Shown: positions 51,169-64,000, counted from the stretch's first letter. The stretch: DNA of 64,000 nucleotides from Phytoseiulus persimilis (GCA_037576195.1 JAQZDE010000044.1:1-64000), one strand, 5' to 3'. Notes: a model not told the origin generated them from the letters alone. Numbers and translations are program-made.

Positions 51169-52038
51169 TTATATTTCATCGAGTTCATCCTCGATCGCCA
51201 ACTCGGGGAAATCCCCCACCTCGACGTCGACTGGTCGAACAAATACTCCATGATTAGGCTCACATTCGAAGTAGCGAACTTTCCCAGCCGTGCCATCATT
51301 TTTGCCCAAGGGTTCGTCTAGTTGAACTCCGATGAAAGTGAGACCAGGCTTGAGACAGATTTCGCCGACGTATTTGATTTCTCCTCTCCGGGGCAGACTT
51401 TCCTTGGTTCGAACTTCACAACGTTTACCCACTTCAAAATCTGAAGAGCGGAACGAGAGTCATTAGTGAAGGTGTCGCATCGCTCTGTTATTTCAGTCTA
51501 CCAACATACTATTACTTTCTGCCGGCAACCGATTACGTGTTTTAATCAAGATCATCTCCAGAAAAAACTCACTTCGAAGGTCCTCTTTGGCGATTCGTTC
51601 GTTCTCGTTGACGGTGTCGGCATCTTGCTTGCGGTTCAAGAATTTAGGATGTCCGTATTTCTGCATGTACGATCTGACATTGCTCACTTGCGAATAGCGC
51701 TCGTCTGATATACTGAGCTTCTCAACAGCATCAGTTTCATCGAAAATGTTCTTCATAGAAGGATCAACAACACGCAGCAGAAGTCCGTCTCCAACAGCTC
51801 CGTAATCTTTCAGCGACTTATCATTCTCGGCGAGGAGCTCAATGAGATCGTTCGGTGAGCTCTTGTTTCTCAGCTCAAGCTTCATGCGATCGTGGGAAGC
51901 TCCAGTGATGAGTTCCAAGCGCTGCTTCAACTCCCCAACAGTGATGTTTCGGTTGAACGCTCGCTCGCAGCCGAGGTCTGAGCCCTCGGTTGTTACGGTG
52001 AGCCTCACGAACTCGTACGTAACTTTCGCCGTCTCCAT
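51169..52038 (-). CDS. TBCB: Tubulin-folding cofactor B
   Basis: Cytosolic chaperone that handles alpha-tubulin with TBCE during heterodimer assembly and recycling. Two exons (52038-51573 and 51440-51169) joined by a GT-AG intron of 132 nt, phase 1, give 245 residues; human TBCB has 244. Residues about 8-90 form the ubiquitin-like domain (VRLTVTTEGSD, SHDRMKLELRN, LKDYGAVGDGLLLRVVDPS). Next is a helical linker with YMQKYGHPKF, and a CAP-Gly domain (about 159-226) with the signature GKNDG (201-205) and GVFVRP (220-225). The protein ends DELDEI, the acidic tail that CAP-Gly domains and TBCE recognise. The start is the ATG before the ubiquitin-like fold. No defects are visible. Confidence 0.97.
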
Positions 52039-54385
52039 TCTGCAATTCGAACAAAATTCTCTTACCGCTCATTTCTACGAGGATGAGCAAGCGTTTCTCA
52101 GAGTTCGCATCTTCGACATTCGCATTGTCTCCGTTCTGTGAACATCCGACGTTCTCTAATGATCGGGTGCTGACGAGACAGTTCACATTGAGTCTGTTCC
52201 CGTTCCACAGTGCGCATCGTGTCGAAACTTCTAAGGCTTTCGGATTCAAGGAAACGATTTCCTAACTTGACGCTTGGCTTTACTGACTGTAACGGCTTTG
52301 AGCCGAACAAAATAGCCACTGTTGAGCCTCATTCGGATCGTCGAAAAGCAGCTCTGCATAAAGTACGACCCACAGAGTCATACTTGGAGCAGATCGATGC
52401 GAGTCTCTCCAACTGTAAATTGAACGGAGCGAAACTTTTTTGATGGACCACGTACAGCTTCATGTGAGCTGCTCGGCTAACGTTTTGCTTGGAAGATCCC
52501 ACGCCGCCGCCAACGAAGGCCTAAAATGGCACGACGTCTAGTGTTGGACAGAAATCTCGTTACGTCACGGAATCGAATATTCGACAATGTCAGGAGAAGA
52601 ATCGATACGGAAACCGTCGTGGTTTTCAATAATCATATCAACTTTCGTTCAATGTTCGAGATAGGATTGCAGTCAGTCATTTGCAGTGATTGCAGTTGAT
52701 TTCATGAGCATCACTAGAGAACTGTTCTAATCATCAGAGCCTGAATGGTCCGAATCCTACCGATAGGTCAGGAAGTAGAATGGGCTGTAGAGTCGGGCTT
52801 CACTGAACCGACTTGACTCGAACTAGAGGAACACTCATTCATTCAAACGGTACGAGATATACTGAGACACGTGGAATGGACATAAAAATCGCTAAGGTGC
52901 CACACCTAGTTCCAAGTTGAGGAAGAAGCTAGCATCGGTTATCAAATGCATTAGCGAGCTGTCTTCCTTGGAATTAAATTGGTTCGAACAATCATTTCCG
53001 ACCCTAGGATCACCCTAAACGGGGTAAAAGCTCGAATCCAGGAACACGATCGAATTCCAACACTTCATCAGAATATCCAGGCAGCCCAGCTCAGGCGTCA
53101 GGAATCCCATCGATAGCTCAATAGGGAGCATCATTCCCTGCACAGTTTGCCGGCATACATTCCGTCAAGAACCTGCTTGGATCTGGCAGCGATCAATACT
53201 CATGGAACACGGAGAAAGCCGTCTTTCGATCCAGGAACCGAAGCCGGAATAGCTATTTTGCCGATTTCCGGCACGTAATGTCGTGAGGTGACCATGAATT
53301 GCCTTAGGTCGGAACTAACCTCCAAGATGAGATTCTCTTGTTGAACACTTATCAACAGCACAGGAAGCCTCGGATGCTAACACCTATATCAACTCTCAGT
53401 CCCGATTTTTCGGAACTGTTCTAGAGGGAAGAGGATGACTCACGGGCCAATGAACGCATTGTTGAGCCCTCGCTCCTGTTGGGGGCTACTGCTGCGCCGC
53501 CTCTGCTGCCGTTGATGCACGTAGACAGGAAATCCAGAACTCACGTTCGGAACTCAAATATTTTCAGCGTTCTGGTGAGATGAAGGTATCTTCATTCTTG
53601 GGGGATGCCTCCCTGCATTAGAATTGGAATCGACGTGAATAAAGGAGCGTTGCTACGCTCGGGAGGAGCGGAAGCGTAAGTTTCGCAAGGGTTCTTTCTA
53701 AACGAGGAAGATAATCACGGGATTCTAACTGGTCGTCGGAAATGTAGATCGGATTGTGACCGCGATTTCGTGTTTGCCAGGCCGAAACTGAGTCACTCTG
53801 CACCTGTTCCCGGTATTCAACCTCAAAGCGAAGTCGTTTGATGTTCAGCGTGATTCCTCCTATTCTGAATCTCTTTGAAGTTTCGCAGGACGGAAACGAT
53901 ATGCAAACAGGATGCCAGTCTCAAGACTTCCAGAATACGAAGGAGAGATGATGAGCAATGCTGGTCGATGAGCATGCGGTAAAAAGAGATCTGTGACATG
54001 CCACATGCAAAATTTGCATGACGGCCACGGACACGAGCCAGTTTTCATTGGCGGCCGGGAACAAGCGTGTCGTTGGGAGGGTATAGCAGACCGACAATAA
54101 GGGTTTTGTCCTAGAGCGCTTTTCGAACGTGGTTTGCGGCGAAGTTTAGACTCATACCGAGGTTCTACCATGCAGTTTTTCAAATTTCAGCCATGAAGGC
54201 TTGAAAATCGTCGAAAACGCAAGAAAAAACGAATGGGCTCCTCGCAGCCATGGATCGCACCGAAAGGGTGCTTACGTGAGCTCAGCTTGCCACAATTGTC
54301 GGCCGTGGCACGCCACTGGCGGGACGCCGTAAGTGAAGGCAAATGGGGCTCAACGATGCCTCTCCTCGGTCTCACTGTAGTTTGG
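52039..54385. other. No supportable gene
   Basis: Includes the TBCB upstream region. Between about 52.45 and 53.62 kb there is hardly any open frame. A 107-codon minus frame at 53860-54183 has no recognised domain. Confidence 0.45.
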
Positions 54386-54535
54386 AGATAATATCTCCCC
54401 GTTCTGATCATACTTGGCCCTCGTTCTCACCAAACTTCGGTGATGGCTCCCCCTCGATCTGATCATACTTCCCGGGTCCATGGGAGTCGATTCCGGAGTC
54501 AATCTGACCAACTTTCTGGGTTCCTCGGAGGCGAA
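54386..54535 (+). repeat. Imperfect ~50-bp tandem repeat, about three units
   Basis: Three successive stretches begin CTGATCATACTTGGCC, CTGATCATACTTCCCGGG and CTGACCAACTTTCTGGG, and continue with related CTC/GGCGA(A/T)TCCG blocks. Divergence is high. Confidence 0.4.
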
Positions 54536-54770
54536 TCCGAAGTCGACCCGAGCACATCTCTTCGAGCCGATGGTGGTGATCGAGTATGCAAGGCGCCATG
54601 GACCCCGGAAAGTGGGGTCGAATGGACCTCGGACTTGCCTCCATGTTACGATCAGACCGAGGCAAGACCGATGTCAAGATCGATCCCGAAATCACGTCTG
54701 TGGACCCCGGTCCCCCCCACAGACCTCGTGTGCGCTTCATCCTTGCACCGGGTGCTTGAGTACATCAGAA

Positions 54771-55119
54771 ATGATCATAATCATGAAAATAATCATAATC
54801 ATAGCTTGAGTATGATTCATAATCATGGTTTTATTATGATCCATAATCATAGTTTGATTATGACCCATAATCATAATTTGATTATTACCCATAATCATAA
54901 TTTGATTTTGATGCATAATCATAACTTTATCGTGATTCATAATCATAACTCTATCATGATTCATATTCATAACTTTATCATGATTCATAGTCATAACTTT
55001 ATCATGATTCATAATCATCACTTAATTATGATCAATAATCAAAAAAATATTAGGGGATGATTATTTTGATAATCACAACTTGATCATGATTACTATTCAT
55101 AATCATGATCATGATTATG
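54771..55119 (+). repeat. AT-rich 24-bp minisatellite, about 11-14 units
   Basis: Units of 24 bp repeat from about 54793 to 55044 with degenerate edges on both sides. The typical unit contains TCATAATCATAACTTTATCA. The unit is largely its own reverse complement (ATCATGAT...ATAATCAT), so the array can form many small hairpins. The period is a multiple of three, which opens spurious His/Asn-rich frames on both strands; these are not genes. Confidence 0.85.
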
Positions 55120-55277
55120 CTCAACTCCGCTTCGTATCAACTGGTCTCCAAATCGAAAGCGGTGCCGAGAATGCCTGAACATCTGAATGCCGCTCCTGGA
55201 AGTTACCACCCGGGGCGCAGCGCGTCCCCCTCCCCTTCCCCACGGTATTCCTCGGCCCTGTCCTCGAGAGGGTAAAT

Positions 55278-55291
55278 GTCGAGAACCACTG
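55278..55291. mobile_element. hAT-type terminal sequence (solo right end)
   Basis: GTCGAGAACCACTG matches the hAT terminal consensus (complement CAGTGGTTCTCGAC). The matching left end and target duplication were not found. The repeat cluster at 54.4-55.1 kb could be its interior. Confidence 0.35.
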
Positions 55292-58200
55292 ACTGCGCAG
55301 TGTCCTGATGCCACCGAATAAGTCAGAAGGACCTAGGTGCTCAGCCTAGAATAGAATAAGTTGTTCCGGCAGGCACGATGGCGTTCTCGGCCACCGCCCA
55401 CTTTGTTTCGCTGAACGGCACCCGCTAGGATGCTCAAAGAACTCTGAGCTCCGCCATCTACGCTTGGAGCTGTTCTCTCTCTCTTTGTTTCGTGTCGGTG
55501 AGATACCAGAAAGAATCTGCGTGGTGACTTGAGGAGCTAAGAGAACCCGTGTGATACACTGGAAAACGGGGCGGGAATCGTACAGTCCTCGTTATCGAGC
55601 CTGTCCGGGACAACAAGGGGAAGCATTTTTTCCGCGACTTTTGTGTTCCTATCTCGCTAAACAACAGTCGCGTGTAAAATTCAAGGCCAAGTCTGAAACC
55701 GAGCCCGGCGTTGAACTCTTCCTACTTTCCTCATTTTCCTCATGATCTTCTCTGCGATCTGGGAGTGATCACGACCTCGGGCTTCACATAAGGCTGATTA
55801 ACAAGGCAAGATTGAGATAAGGCCGCCCGATATATGAATTCTTATCTCTCATCATTCACCCCCGACTGACGTAGCTGTACATATGGAATTGACTGTCTAG
55901 GACATACCTACTGATTTCAAACCGATCCAGGCAAAATATTCGTATCTTCCGGGAATTGGGAGAGAGAATGACAAAGTCGATGGGCTTTTCCCAGAGGGAA
56001 TGGCCCAGTCGCATTTTGTCATGATCCTTCATGTTCAACTGGAGCGTTAATATTCTCAGCTGGCTGGTACTATCTCAACTAGTATTCCTATTCCTAGTTG
56101 AGCTACTTCTCGTGATCGCGTTCCGATAATTTCTGTTCCGGAGTGACATGGGATTGATGCGCTGGTCAGCCGATCGCAATCAGGAAGCGGGTCAGGAAAT
56201 CGTGATTCATTGTCAGTACATATTACGCGTGTCTCGGTCTCCCGAATCGCAAACTCACATCAGGACGAGCTACGATCGGAAAAGTTCGAGACGCTCATGC
56301 GGTCCTTGTGCGCGGCTGCGCAAGGCGCTCCGAAGCGCCTCCAACCCAGCTAAATTGATGTTTCTGAAACGACGTAATAAAATCGGAAGGTCGTCGACCC
56401 GCGGGTTCTTCGTTCGCTCCGAGAGATATCTGAGAACTTCCGAAATGCAGCTTTTCATCGCTCGGAATGGACTATGTTTGAATGACCTAAACTTTCATCA
56501 CAGCTCCGTTGAGGGGCGATACAGCTGTGTCTGGATCAATCAATCGCACTGATCCATACGTTAAACTGCCGCTTGCTTCAGTCTATTGCGATCTGCAACG
56601 ATGTAGGAAAACCATGCTGTAGACGAGAAAGTTTTCGTCTTCGGGTTGAAGAAATCAACTTGCTCTACGCGTGAGCCACTGAGCGATGCGACTGGGCTCA
56701 GAGGAACATACATCAATTTCCCGAGCATGTTTCGTAGAGACGATGCCCAGAGCTCCACTGCATGTGACCTGATCTCTGGTATGTCCGAAGTGAATCTGAA
56801 ATAACAGCGTTGGAAGAGCCGCTCGGTCTTGATGCTTCGCTCAGTATAGATCATAGTCATCATTGTTTCCATGTTCCCGTTGGCGAAGTTCAGTTTCGGG
56901 ATACCGATCCCCCATTCCCTTCGAACGGGTCTGCCCAGAGCTCAACACACGCTCTCCGGTCCTGAAAAAACGTTATTCCCAAATAACGTTCGACTGTTCG
57001 GAAAACGCCGATCTCCCGTTCTTCCGTTCGAGAGAGTTTCATCCCTGGACGAGACCCGAATATTTACGCGAGTGGATGTCAGCGACAGTTTAACACTTCG
57101 CTGATGGTGGTGCGGTGTTAGTAATGTTGAATCCTTCGGGCAAGCCAGTGCGAGTAAGAATGAGAGCGTTCTTTCCCGCAAATGTTAATGGAAGTGGATA
57201 AGTGCTCGGCGTCGTCTTAGGACGTGCGCATGTGAACCGAAGCGCCGCAGTGACGCGAAGTCAGCTGATTTGTCGTCAAGTTTCTGTCTCCCATCAAACG
57301 TTGGATCGAACGATTCGCTCACGAATGGTGAGTCCTCAGCTCTGACTGGAGTTCTCTACAATGGTATTCTTGTGGTCAGAACCTTGGCCGCATAAATTCA
57401 ACGACGATATCGAACCGAACAGACGTTCCGACCTCATGTTCTCCCTTCATGAGGAAAACAGTCACGTATCGAGACCTGGAGTTATTCCGTGCTACCCAAG
57501 TGAGGCATTCTCAGAATCCGACGTCTGACGACCGCCCTGTCACTGAGCAACATTCCAGAGAGAAGACGTTACGCCGCCTGTGGTCAAAATCGAATCGCAC
57601 TGCTTCAGATGCGTCGTTGTAAACGCCTCGAAACATTTGAACGCATCGCGAAGCGTCGCTACGACCACAACATCGTCGGCGTCCGTTTTCGCAACAAACA
57701 GCTGTTGGCAAAGCGATTTCGATTAGAGATATGCGAGCTGACCATAGCCGGTTGAGGGCGTCTAAACTGAGGTGGCAACTTTCCACAATGGTTACTGCTT
57801 TCCGTGAGATGACTCAAGGGCACTCATGCAATCAAGCTTTTCGCTATCTCCTGTCGTTGGCAGAAAGCTCATAATGTCTCTCTCAGTTGACAGACATCAG
57901 CTTTCCTAACGAAGAAATTGTCGGACCTCAGGAAGTGACTCGAAGCACACACGTATGTTGGGAATAAACGTTCTTGTGTTCTGTACTCACGGGGTCGGCA
58001 AAAGAGGCATTCGTTTCTGAGTTTCGAGCATTTTTCAAAGGTCTTCACACGAACTGACTTTTATGATTGCCAGGAGTTTTGCTCAGTATCTAGTATGTCG
58101 GCAAGGAGCACCAGTGACTGCATCCTGAATGCATTTGATTCTGGAAGTTTTTCCGTTGCTGATGATCATCTTGCGTGCGTTGGAAGTCATCCTCATTTCG

Positions 58201-59761
58201 GTAGATTTGGAGCTCGCGATACTTCCCTCATCCGCCAGCCTGGTGTTTCACACCACCAGTTCATCACTCACTCTGAATCAGAGGCATCATATCGATATAT
58301 GATTGGTTACATCCCATTCTATTCCTGCTCCGTTCGTCGACTGAAGCCTACGTGAGGGATGTTCCATGAATCGTGAATCATTTCTGTTGGAAGAACTGAT
58401 TCTCCCACAGCCAACGAAGAGCAAGTGTTTAGCTTTTGGGCCGAAGTCTCTACTCGCTCGGTTTCTTTTCTGCGTGGAACTCCCGTCAGTCGGATAGTTG
58501 GCAGTCGGTCAGTGAGTCAGTCTGGATTTGATAGCTTGGAACAGAAACCTAAAGCTGGCCCCGTTTCTGAAGAAGTCATTCCTCAATTTTCCACTGGAAA
58601 GTTGGCAGACTTCTGGAATCTATTGTTGAGTAGTGTAGACAGTCAAAACACTCCATCAAACTTAGTGATGATCTCCGTGGTTCTAGAGTGACGGTGTTTA
58701 TAGCTTTCCGTAAGAATGATTCCCTTCCTCTTCAGAGTTTTCAAGATACCTCATCCGAAAGCGAACTCTGTCTCACTTTAAAGTGTCGTGAGCGCGTTGG
58801 CGCCTCTGAAGGTTGCATCGATCGCAAGTAACAGTTCCTTAAAGCGCAGCTTTTTGCGGCCGAAAATGAAGGCAGAAACGTCCAAGAATATTCTCAGACG
58901 TTTCTCGACTGTGATCGCTGCCTTGTTGTTACGAATCGTTCGATTCAACGAACAGTCGCTTGGCATTAACTGTTCCAAGCGGGGGAGGTCTGCGCGGGGA
59001 CCAGAGGTCGCCACGTGAATGTCTCTCGCTTCGGCGATGTCAGGCCCCACTTACCGGCTTTGATCCGCATCAAATCTGCTCGGTGCCGCTTCATGGGGAT
59101 GATAAGTGGAGACTCTCGTCATCCCAATGACGCGAGAGCATCGGTTATTCCGTCCCCTCTCCTTCAGATATTCCATCCAGAAACTCGCTCCAGCGTTCGA
59201 ATACCTGAGCCGCGATCAGCAGAATTCAGTTCCGAAGCCGAGATATCAGCTCGAAATTCATGGAGTCGCTCCATAAGCCGACTTTCCTCGATTTGCCATC
59301 CGATTCAAACTTTCACACGACGACCTCAGGGCTCGTCAAAATCGGCGAAGTCGGCGGGAGACTTTCCGACTCCTTCGGAAGCAGATTTAATTCGACGGAC
59401 GCAGCGGAGAACTTCGGGGCTCAAAGACAGGGGAGGGAATCACACAGGCAAGGCAGTCAAGCGGTCCAGTGCCGCTGACGAAATAATTCACTCTCAGCGG
59501 GTTTCGAGAATCCGTTATTCAGCGGCAGCGATCACTTTATTGGCAAGCTCATTTCGAGAGCTCAGCATCAGTCTCGAACACCGATCGTCATGGCTGCGTT
59601 GAGCTGGGCTGTTGCGTACAACAAGGCTGGAGCCAGTTTCAATATTTACTCACCGGCACCCAGTGTGTATCCAAGAAAATGTTCCGAGGATGAAACGTCA
59701 ACACGGTGAGAACGGGAGATTGAAATGTTGTATTTTCTCTTTTCCAGAGCGATGCTGTAGA
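55292..59761. other. No supportable gene
   Basis: Frames of 60-195 codons occur on both strands. The best-looking are 58095-58355 and 58425-58691 (+), which start or continue plausibly but have no domain and no matching splice junction. The stretch before 59762 should hold the promoter of the kinase gene. Confidence 0.4.
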
Positions 59762-62700
59762 ATGGAGCCAGAACCGCCTCCGCTTCCTGCGAAGGCTTCA
59801 GCATTCGGACAGTTCCATACAATACACTCGGCAGCGACGACGACGACTTCACAGAGCAACTCAAGGGCTCATCTGAGCGGCACTACAGCTCTCAGTGAGT
59901 GCAGCGAGATTTCCGATTCGGCAGCAAGGCGCCGTCGAGAATTTTTCGTGTGAACTCGGGCTTCGCTAGCGGCACTCTGTTTTAGAAGTGTTAGGTTCTC
60001 TCCGTGGTTCGAAGGTGTTCATGTGGGTTGCGGGCTGTTCAAGTTCATTGTCACCGTTTCTTTGTGCATACCCAGGCACATCATTCCGTTTGAAGGAAAG
60101 GGGCTCCGGGGAAAAAATGGTCCGCTGAGCGACGAATTCATTACGAGCTATACGCTAGCTGCTCGAACCTTTTCGCCGTGCCTTGCATCCATGAAGGCTC
60201 TCTGGCTCCGGCGAACCCGCGGGACGCAAGATCGATGAAGCCTCTCGGTTATCTGGTTGGAGCAACGCACAGCTCCAGGAGCAAAGTCTCGTTCTGTCGC
60301 AGTGTTCGTCGAAAGAGTTCCCCATTCGCTGTTTTCCTCAGCCTCCAGAAGCAGTCGTTAGCGGAGTACTTTTTTCGGCATTCCTGCAGACGATGCTCGT
60401 TCGAACAGAGTCTTTAGCTGCAGCTGCGCTCTCGCCTTTCTCCCGCCTTGAATAGAATACAGATCGCCGAGGCCTCGGATTCCGATAGGGGTTCGTCGAT
60501 CGCCATACCACTCCATGCATATTCCATCGCACCTCCGCTCAGGTCGCTGTTCCTCCAGTTCATGGAAATGACCGAGAAAAAGTCCGAGCCGATTGTTCCG
60601 TGCCGCCCGCTACTTTTGGTTCTTGGCCTGATATATTGTGGACACCGGTGCCAGGAAGGTTCAGCAAACGAATCATCCGCGGTGAACGTCGGAGAGTGCA
60701 GCCTATAGAAAAACAATTTATCCGATCGAGCGGGAAAAAACGAATCCATCGATTATCGATTGCACTGAGCAGAGCCTGATCGGGTGTATTCCCTCCTCTC
60801 GTTCTCCCTTTTCGTGCGATCCGACTACGGTTTCTCTTACAGATGTAGCACTGCGTTCGACGCAAGGAAACGCACCCCCTCTGCCCCCGAAACAAAATGC
60901 TCAGCACCATCAAGGGGCCCTCACTCCGCAGACAGGAGCGGGACCCATGGCTCTACTCGGAGCCGTACCTCCTGCGCCGATGGACCCCTTCGTAGCGATT
61001 CAACGGAGCGCTGCAGGGACCCCGTTGCCCCAATCAATCCCTACAGACCTCTCAGCGTACACTCAAACATGGAACTGTTCCTCTGGTGAGTCATTGTGGA
61101 ACAGAAGCTCGAGAGCCATCGCCATGAGTCATCACGTTCTTAAATCGTGACGCCGGGGAATGTCCGCTCATGTCTCGTGGAATACCTTTCTTCCAAACAC
61201 GCTTCTGACGAATGCAGAAGAGCCACGAGGTGCATGTGGAGAACGGCGATCGGAAAACTTGAAGCAGGTTGATCGAGCTGGGAGAATGTCGGCAAATAAA
61301 TTCGTGTTGTTCGAGTTGGATCGTTCCTGCGAAAACTAGGCTGTTCTATGCTTGGTCCTCCTCACATTCACACCAGGTCTCTCTCTTACTCCACACACTG
61401 GTTCAGCTGGCGGAGCGATTTCCGCTCAGCAGTCTTGCTCCTACTCACTCACAGAGATTCTCGCGCAGTTGTTTACCGCGAGCCCAAATCTGTCGAAATA
61501 TCAGTTGACACGGTTTGAGTCCTTGTTTTTGCGTGGAAAGATTCGAGCTCCAAGGGAGACATCTGCCGGCCTCGATGACCTCCAAGGCATATGGGAGAGA
61601 GAAGTCTCGTCGATGCGACGCAGTTCTTTGAGCCACGGAACTTTCTTCCAACAAATAACTGGGGTCTCCAGACTCGCCGGTGGTTGCGAAACTCTTTTCG
61701 CTCATTTGGGAACTGCTCGCTCGCATTCCCCGTGGCTGAGGCAACATGAACGGAACTGATTTTCCCGCGGCAGCTCTCGTTGTCTATGTTCACACACGGT
61801 CAAGTGGACGATGATGTAAATCTGGGCATCAGGAATCGGATCGAGACAAATTGATTCTTCTAGTGCGAGTGATTGGAGCGAGATTGATTTTGCTTTCCTC
61901 AGATCGACACGAGTTCAGCTTTTCCTTCGGCCTCTTCTGCATGGCGGACCGACACTTTATTATCCGCTGGGTCGACACGGACGTCGTCGCAGCTCGTCTC
62001 GTCGACGTAGCAGACGCGGGCGCTGTTGGCCGTTTACATGTGTGAGCATCACGCGAGAGTCGAGTCTGAGCTCATCAACAAAACCGATAGAGGTTCTCGC
62101 ATGTTTGCCAAACAGAGGAGAACGAGTTGGCGAGAGAGTCGGGAACTCCTTGACCCAGCAAGGGGCGAGCAGCGTTTGCTCTGGTTGCCACCAGTCCGTC
62201 TCTCCGTCCGTTTGTTAAGGTCACTGGCGGTCGGAAAGCGTAACGAGACGGAAGTTCGGAGCGTTGCCATCGATTCCCGTTCATCAGTATGTCACAATCG
62301 TTCGCGTTCCGTTAGCTCGCCTCGTACCGCCGCCGATGTCGCCGCCGTGGCAGGTGCCATCTCCACCTGTGATAGGCTTGCTTTGAGAGTCGTACCGCGG
62401 CGATTGTCGTCGACTCCACCATTGGCATACCAAGCATGGACTTCGGCTGTTTGACGACTAGTGTTGCCAGGGAGACTGGCACAGACGAACGTGGTCTCCT
62501 GGGAGGGCACGCATTGCTGCATACTCTTTGAAGCTCGTCTTCTGGTTGACGCTCTTCTGTTTAAGGAATTATAGCCTGTGTGTTCGTATGAGTGCAAGTG
62601 ATTCGCGAGCCACCGCAGTGAACGGCACCGATCCCTATCTCCATACATGTCATGGAGCCTGATCTGATTAGTTGGGACTCTCCAGCGAACTCCATCGTGT

Positions 62701-63872
62701 ACTGGACGTCCGACCCGTGGGCGGCGTTTCTACAGTCGGCGACTCACGCTCTGCCTCGGAGTGAGTGACGCTCACGGCTCCCAGTTTTTCAGCGGTTGGA
62801 GTTGGAGCGCGGCTCAGTGACTACATCCGAGTCCGGCCCACGTGCATTGCCATGTTTTCTTTGCACTGAACGTCTGCGTGTCCACTTGATGACTCAATCC
62901 TAGTTCTTGCGGCGAACGGTGTAGATGAGGGCGGAGAGTGGCTTTGCTCCATCCGCCCCATGTCACACCGAACTCGAAGAAGATTCCATGCTCGACAGTT
63001 TCCCGAGCGATAATTCGATAATCTGTTGTTCTTGCAGGCGTTTCCCTGCCGTCGACTGCACCGAAAAACAATGGATTTTTCAACGATCATCACCACTCGG
63101 CAGTTACGCTCACCTATGTCACGGGTGCTTCTATGCAGAAGAAACGGACGTCGGATCTCATAGACCTAGACCTGGACTCTTCACGAGGCTCCGGAAATGT
63201 TCTGGATCTATTTGATCCACTCAGAGCGAACTGCACACCCCCTTCGAAAGGACAGAACTCACCTCAACAAAGTGAAAACGACATCAGCAGGTGAGCCAAC
63301 ACTGGATCAAACCTAGATCAAACTCTTTCTGGAAACTCTCGCCGCGCCAATGCTCCCACTAGCTTTTGACAGACGAACGACTTCGTTGCTGGAGGGAGCT
63401 ACATTTCTATTGAGTTCGAAACGGCAGATCCCAGAGAAGGACTTGAAGAATGCTTGATCGAGTTGAGCGTCTGGGCATGTGATCGTTCATGCTCGCGTTT
63501 GTCATTTACTCAGTCGGAAAATGTTCTACAGGCCGTTACCGAAAGAACGTCCTGTGCCAGCGGAACGGGAAAGTCTACGCAAACGAGAAGTTCCATCTCC
63601 GCCCATAGTGATGGACACCGAACAAACGACGACGGTAGCAACGACAACAACCACCGATGGTACTGACGAACGAAGAGGTTCGAGTGAAACGTCCTCCCCT
63701 GGCTCGGTGTCAGAAGTGATCGCCAAATTCAGCGAAGAGCGCCTGAAGTTCCTTGAAGGATTCCGTGTGGAGGAGCGCCAGCGGGCTGCCAATCCGGATG
63801 TGGAGGTGTTTTGGAGCAAATGCAAGCAGCTCCGATCTGAGTTCACGCACGACGATCACCTCACCAATGCAG
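59762..63872 (+). CDS. PIK3C2: Probable class II PI3-kinase (PI3K-C2), N-terminal exons; continues past the window
   Basis: Class II PI3-kinases phosphorylate PI and PI4P on endocytic membranes; their N termini bind clathrin. Four phase-matched exons: 59762-59894, 60843-61085, 63038-63290, 63532-63872. The N-terminal part is disordered with SH3-ligand-like PPPLPAK and PPLPPK. Exon 3 has DLIDLDLD, a clathrin-box-like motif, then NVLDLFDPL, recalling the DWLDLDPL segment of human PIK3C2A. The last exon ends EVFWSKCKQLRSEF, then HDDHLTNAG, aligning with human [23 protein letters not shown] just before the Ras-binding domain. The Ras-binding, C2, PIK and kinase domains lie beyond the edge, so the identity rests on this short match. 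An extra exon near 61379 (GLSLTPHTGSAGG) would also fit in phase. Confidence 0.6.
61086..63037 (+). other. Large intron of the kinase gene with candidate alternative exons
   Basis: Two candidates lie inside. One is at about 61379 (acceptor CACACCAG, open frame rich in Ser/Thr). The other is an ATG exon at 62652-62761 reading MEPDLISWDSPANSIVYW with a strong A|GTGAGT donor, whose phase does not match the next exon. The latter could be an alternative first exon if a further small exon exists. Confidence 0.3.
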
Positions 63873-64000
63873 GTTGGTTGCCGCATCGATCGTCGCACTC
63901 ATAAACATCAAGGCTGTATTTCGAGCGTTGGACCGATCGGTCCAACAGACCCTGGATCAGCGTTTCCAGGACTTGTATCGCAAACCGTGTGGCATTAATC

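Noticed and set aside
54440-55060. 206-codon frame rich in His and Asn, and its minus-strand twin
   Set aside because: Produced by the 24-bp period of the minisatellite, a multiple of three.
62652-62761. First exon MEPDLISWDSP of the kinase gene
   Set aside because: Strong donor and good composition, but its phase does not match the exon at 63038; mentioned only as a candidate.

Overview
The window is nuclear DNA of an animal, most likely an arthropod and plausibly a chelicerate (mite or tick). I infer this from spliced genes with mostly short introns (35 to about 440 nt, one of about 950), a compact 426-residue MOF/KAT8 unlike the much longer fly protein, a PAQR3-type receptor, a C2H2 plus FAR1-like zinc protein of a kind I associate with ticks and mites, and many broken hAT, Tc1/mariner/pogo and LINE copies. 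No species can be named from the sequence.

Layout: 1-8.8 kb holds only transposon remnants and unassigned DNA. 8.8-11.1 kb is KAT8/MOF (+). 14.35-16.2 kb is a two-finger C2H2 gene with a FAR1-like domain (+). 17.5-33.1 kb is a transposon graveyard: a Tigger/pogo remnant, a coiled-coil ORF with 150-bp tandem repeats, a LINE split by a 1-kb mariner-ended palindrome, an R1-like LINE on the minus strand, two elements bounded by inverted arrays of 14-16-bp repeats, and a 1425-bp hAT-like element with a perfect 8-bp target duplication. 34-38 kb is FoxK (+) with a long 3' UTR. 41.6-46.3 kb is SCAPER (-), 48.2-49.8 kb PAQR3 (+), 51.2-52.0 kb TBCB (-). 54.4-55.3 kb is a repeat cluster with a 24-bp minisatellite. 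From 59.8 kb to the right edge lie the first exons of what is probably a class II PI3-kinase (+).

The genes are unrelated housekeeping or signalling genes: chromatin acetylation (KAT8), transcription (FoxK, the zinc-finger protein), cyclin A/ER biology (SCAPER), Golgi membrane signalling (PAQR3), tubulin folding (TBCB) and endosomal lipid signalling (PI3K-C2). I see no operon-like logic. KAT8, the zinc-finger gene, PAQR3 and TBCB read cleanly through their splice junctions. FoxK and the 5' part of SCAPER carry frame breaks, most of them at short homopolymer runs, which look more like assembly errors than gene death. The most unusual structures are the elements built from a core of about 500 bp between mirror-image arrays of 14-16-bp repeats.
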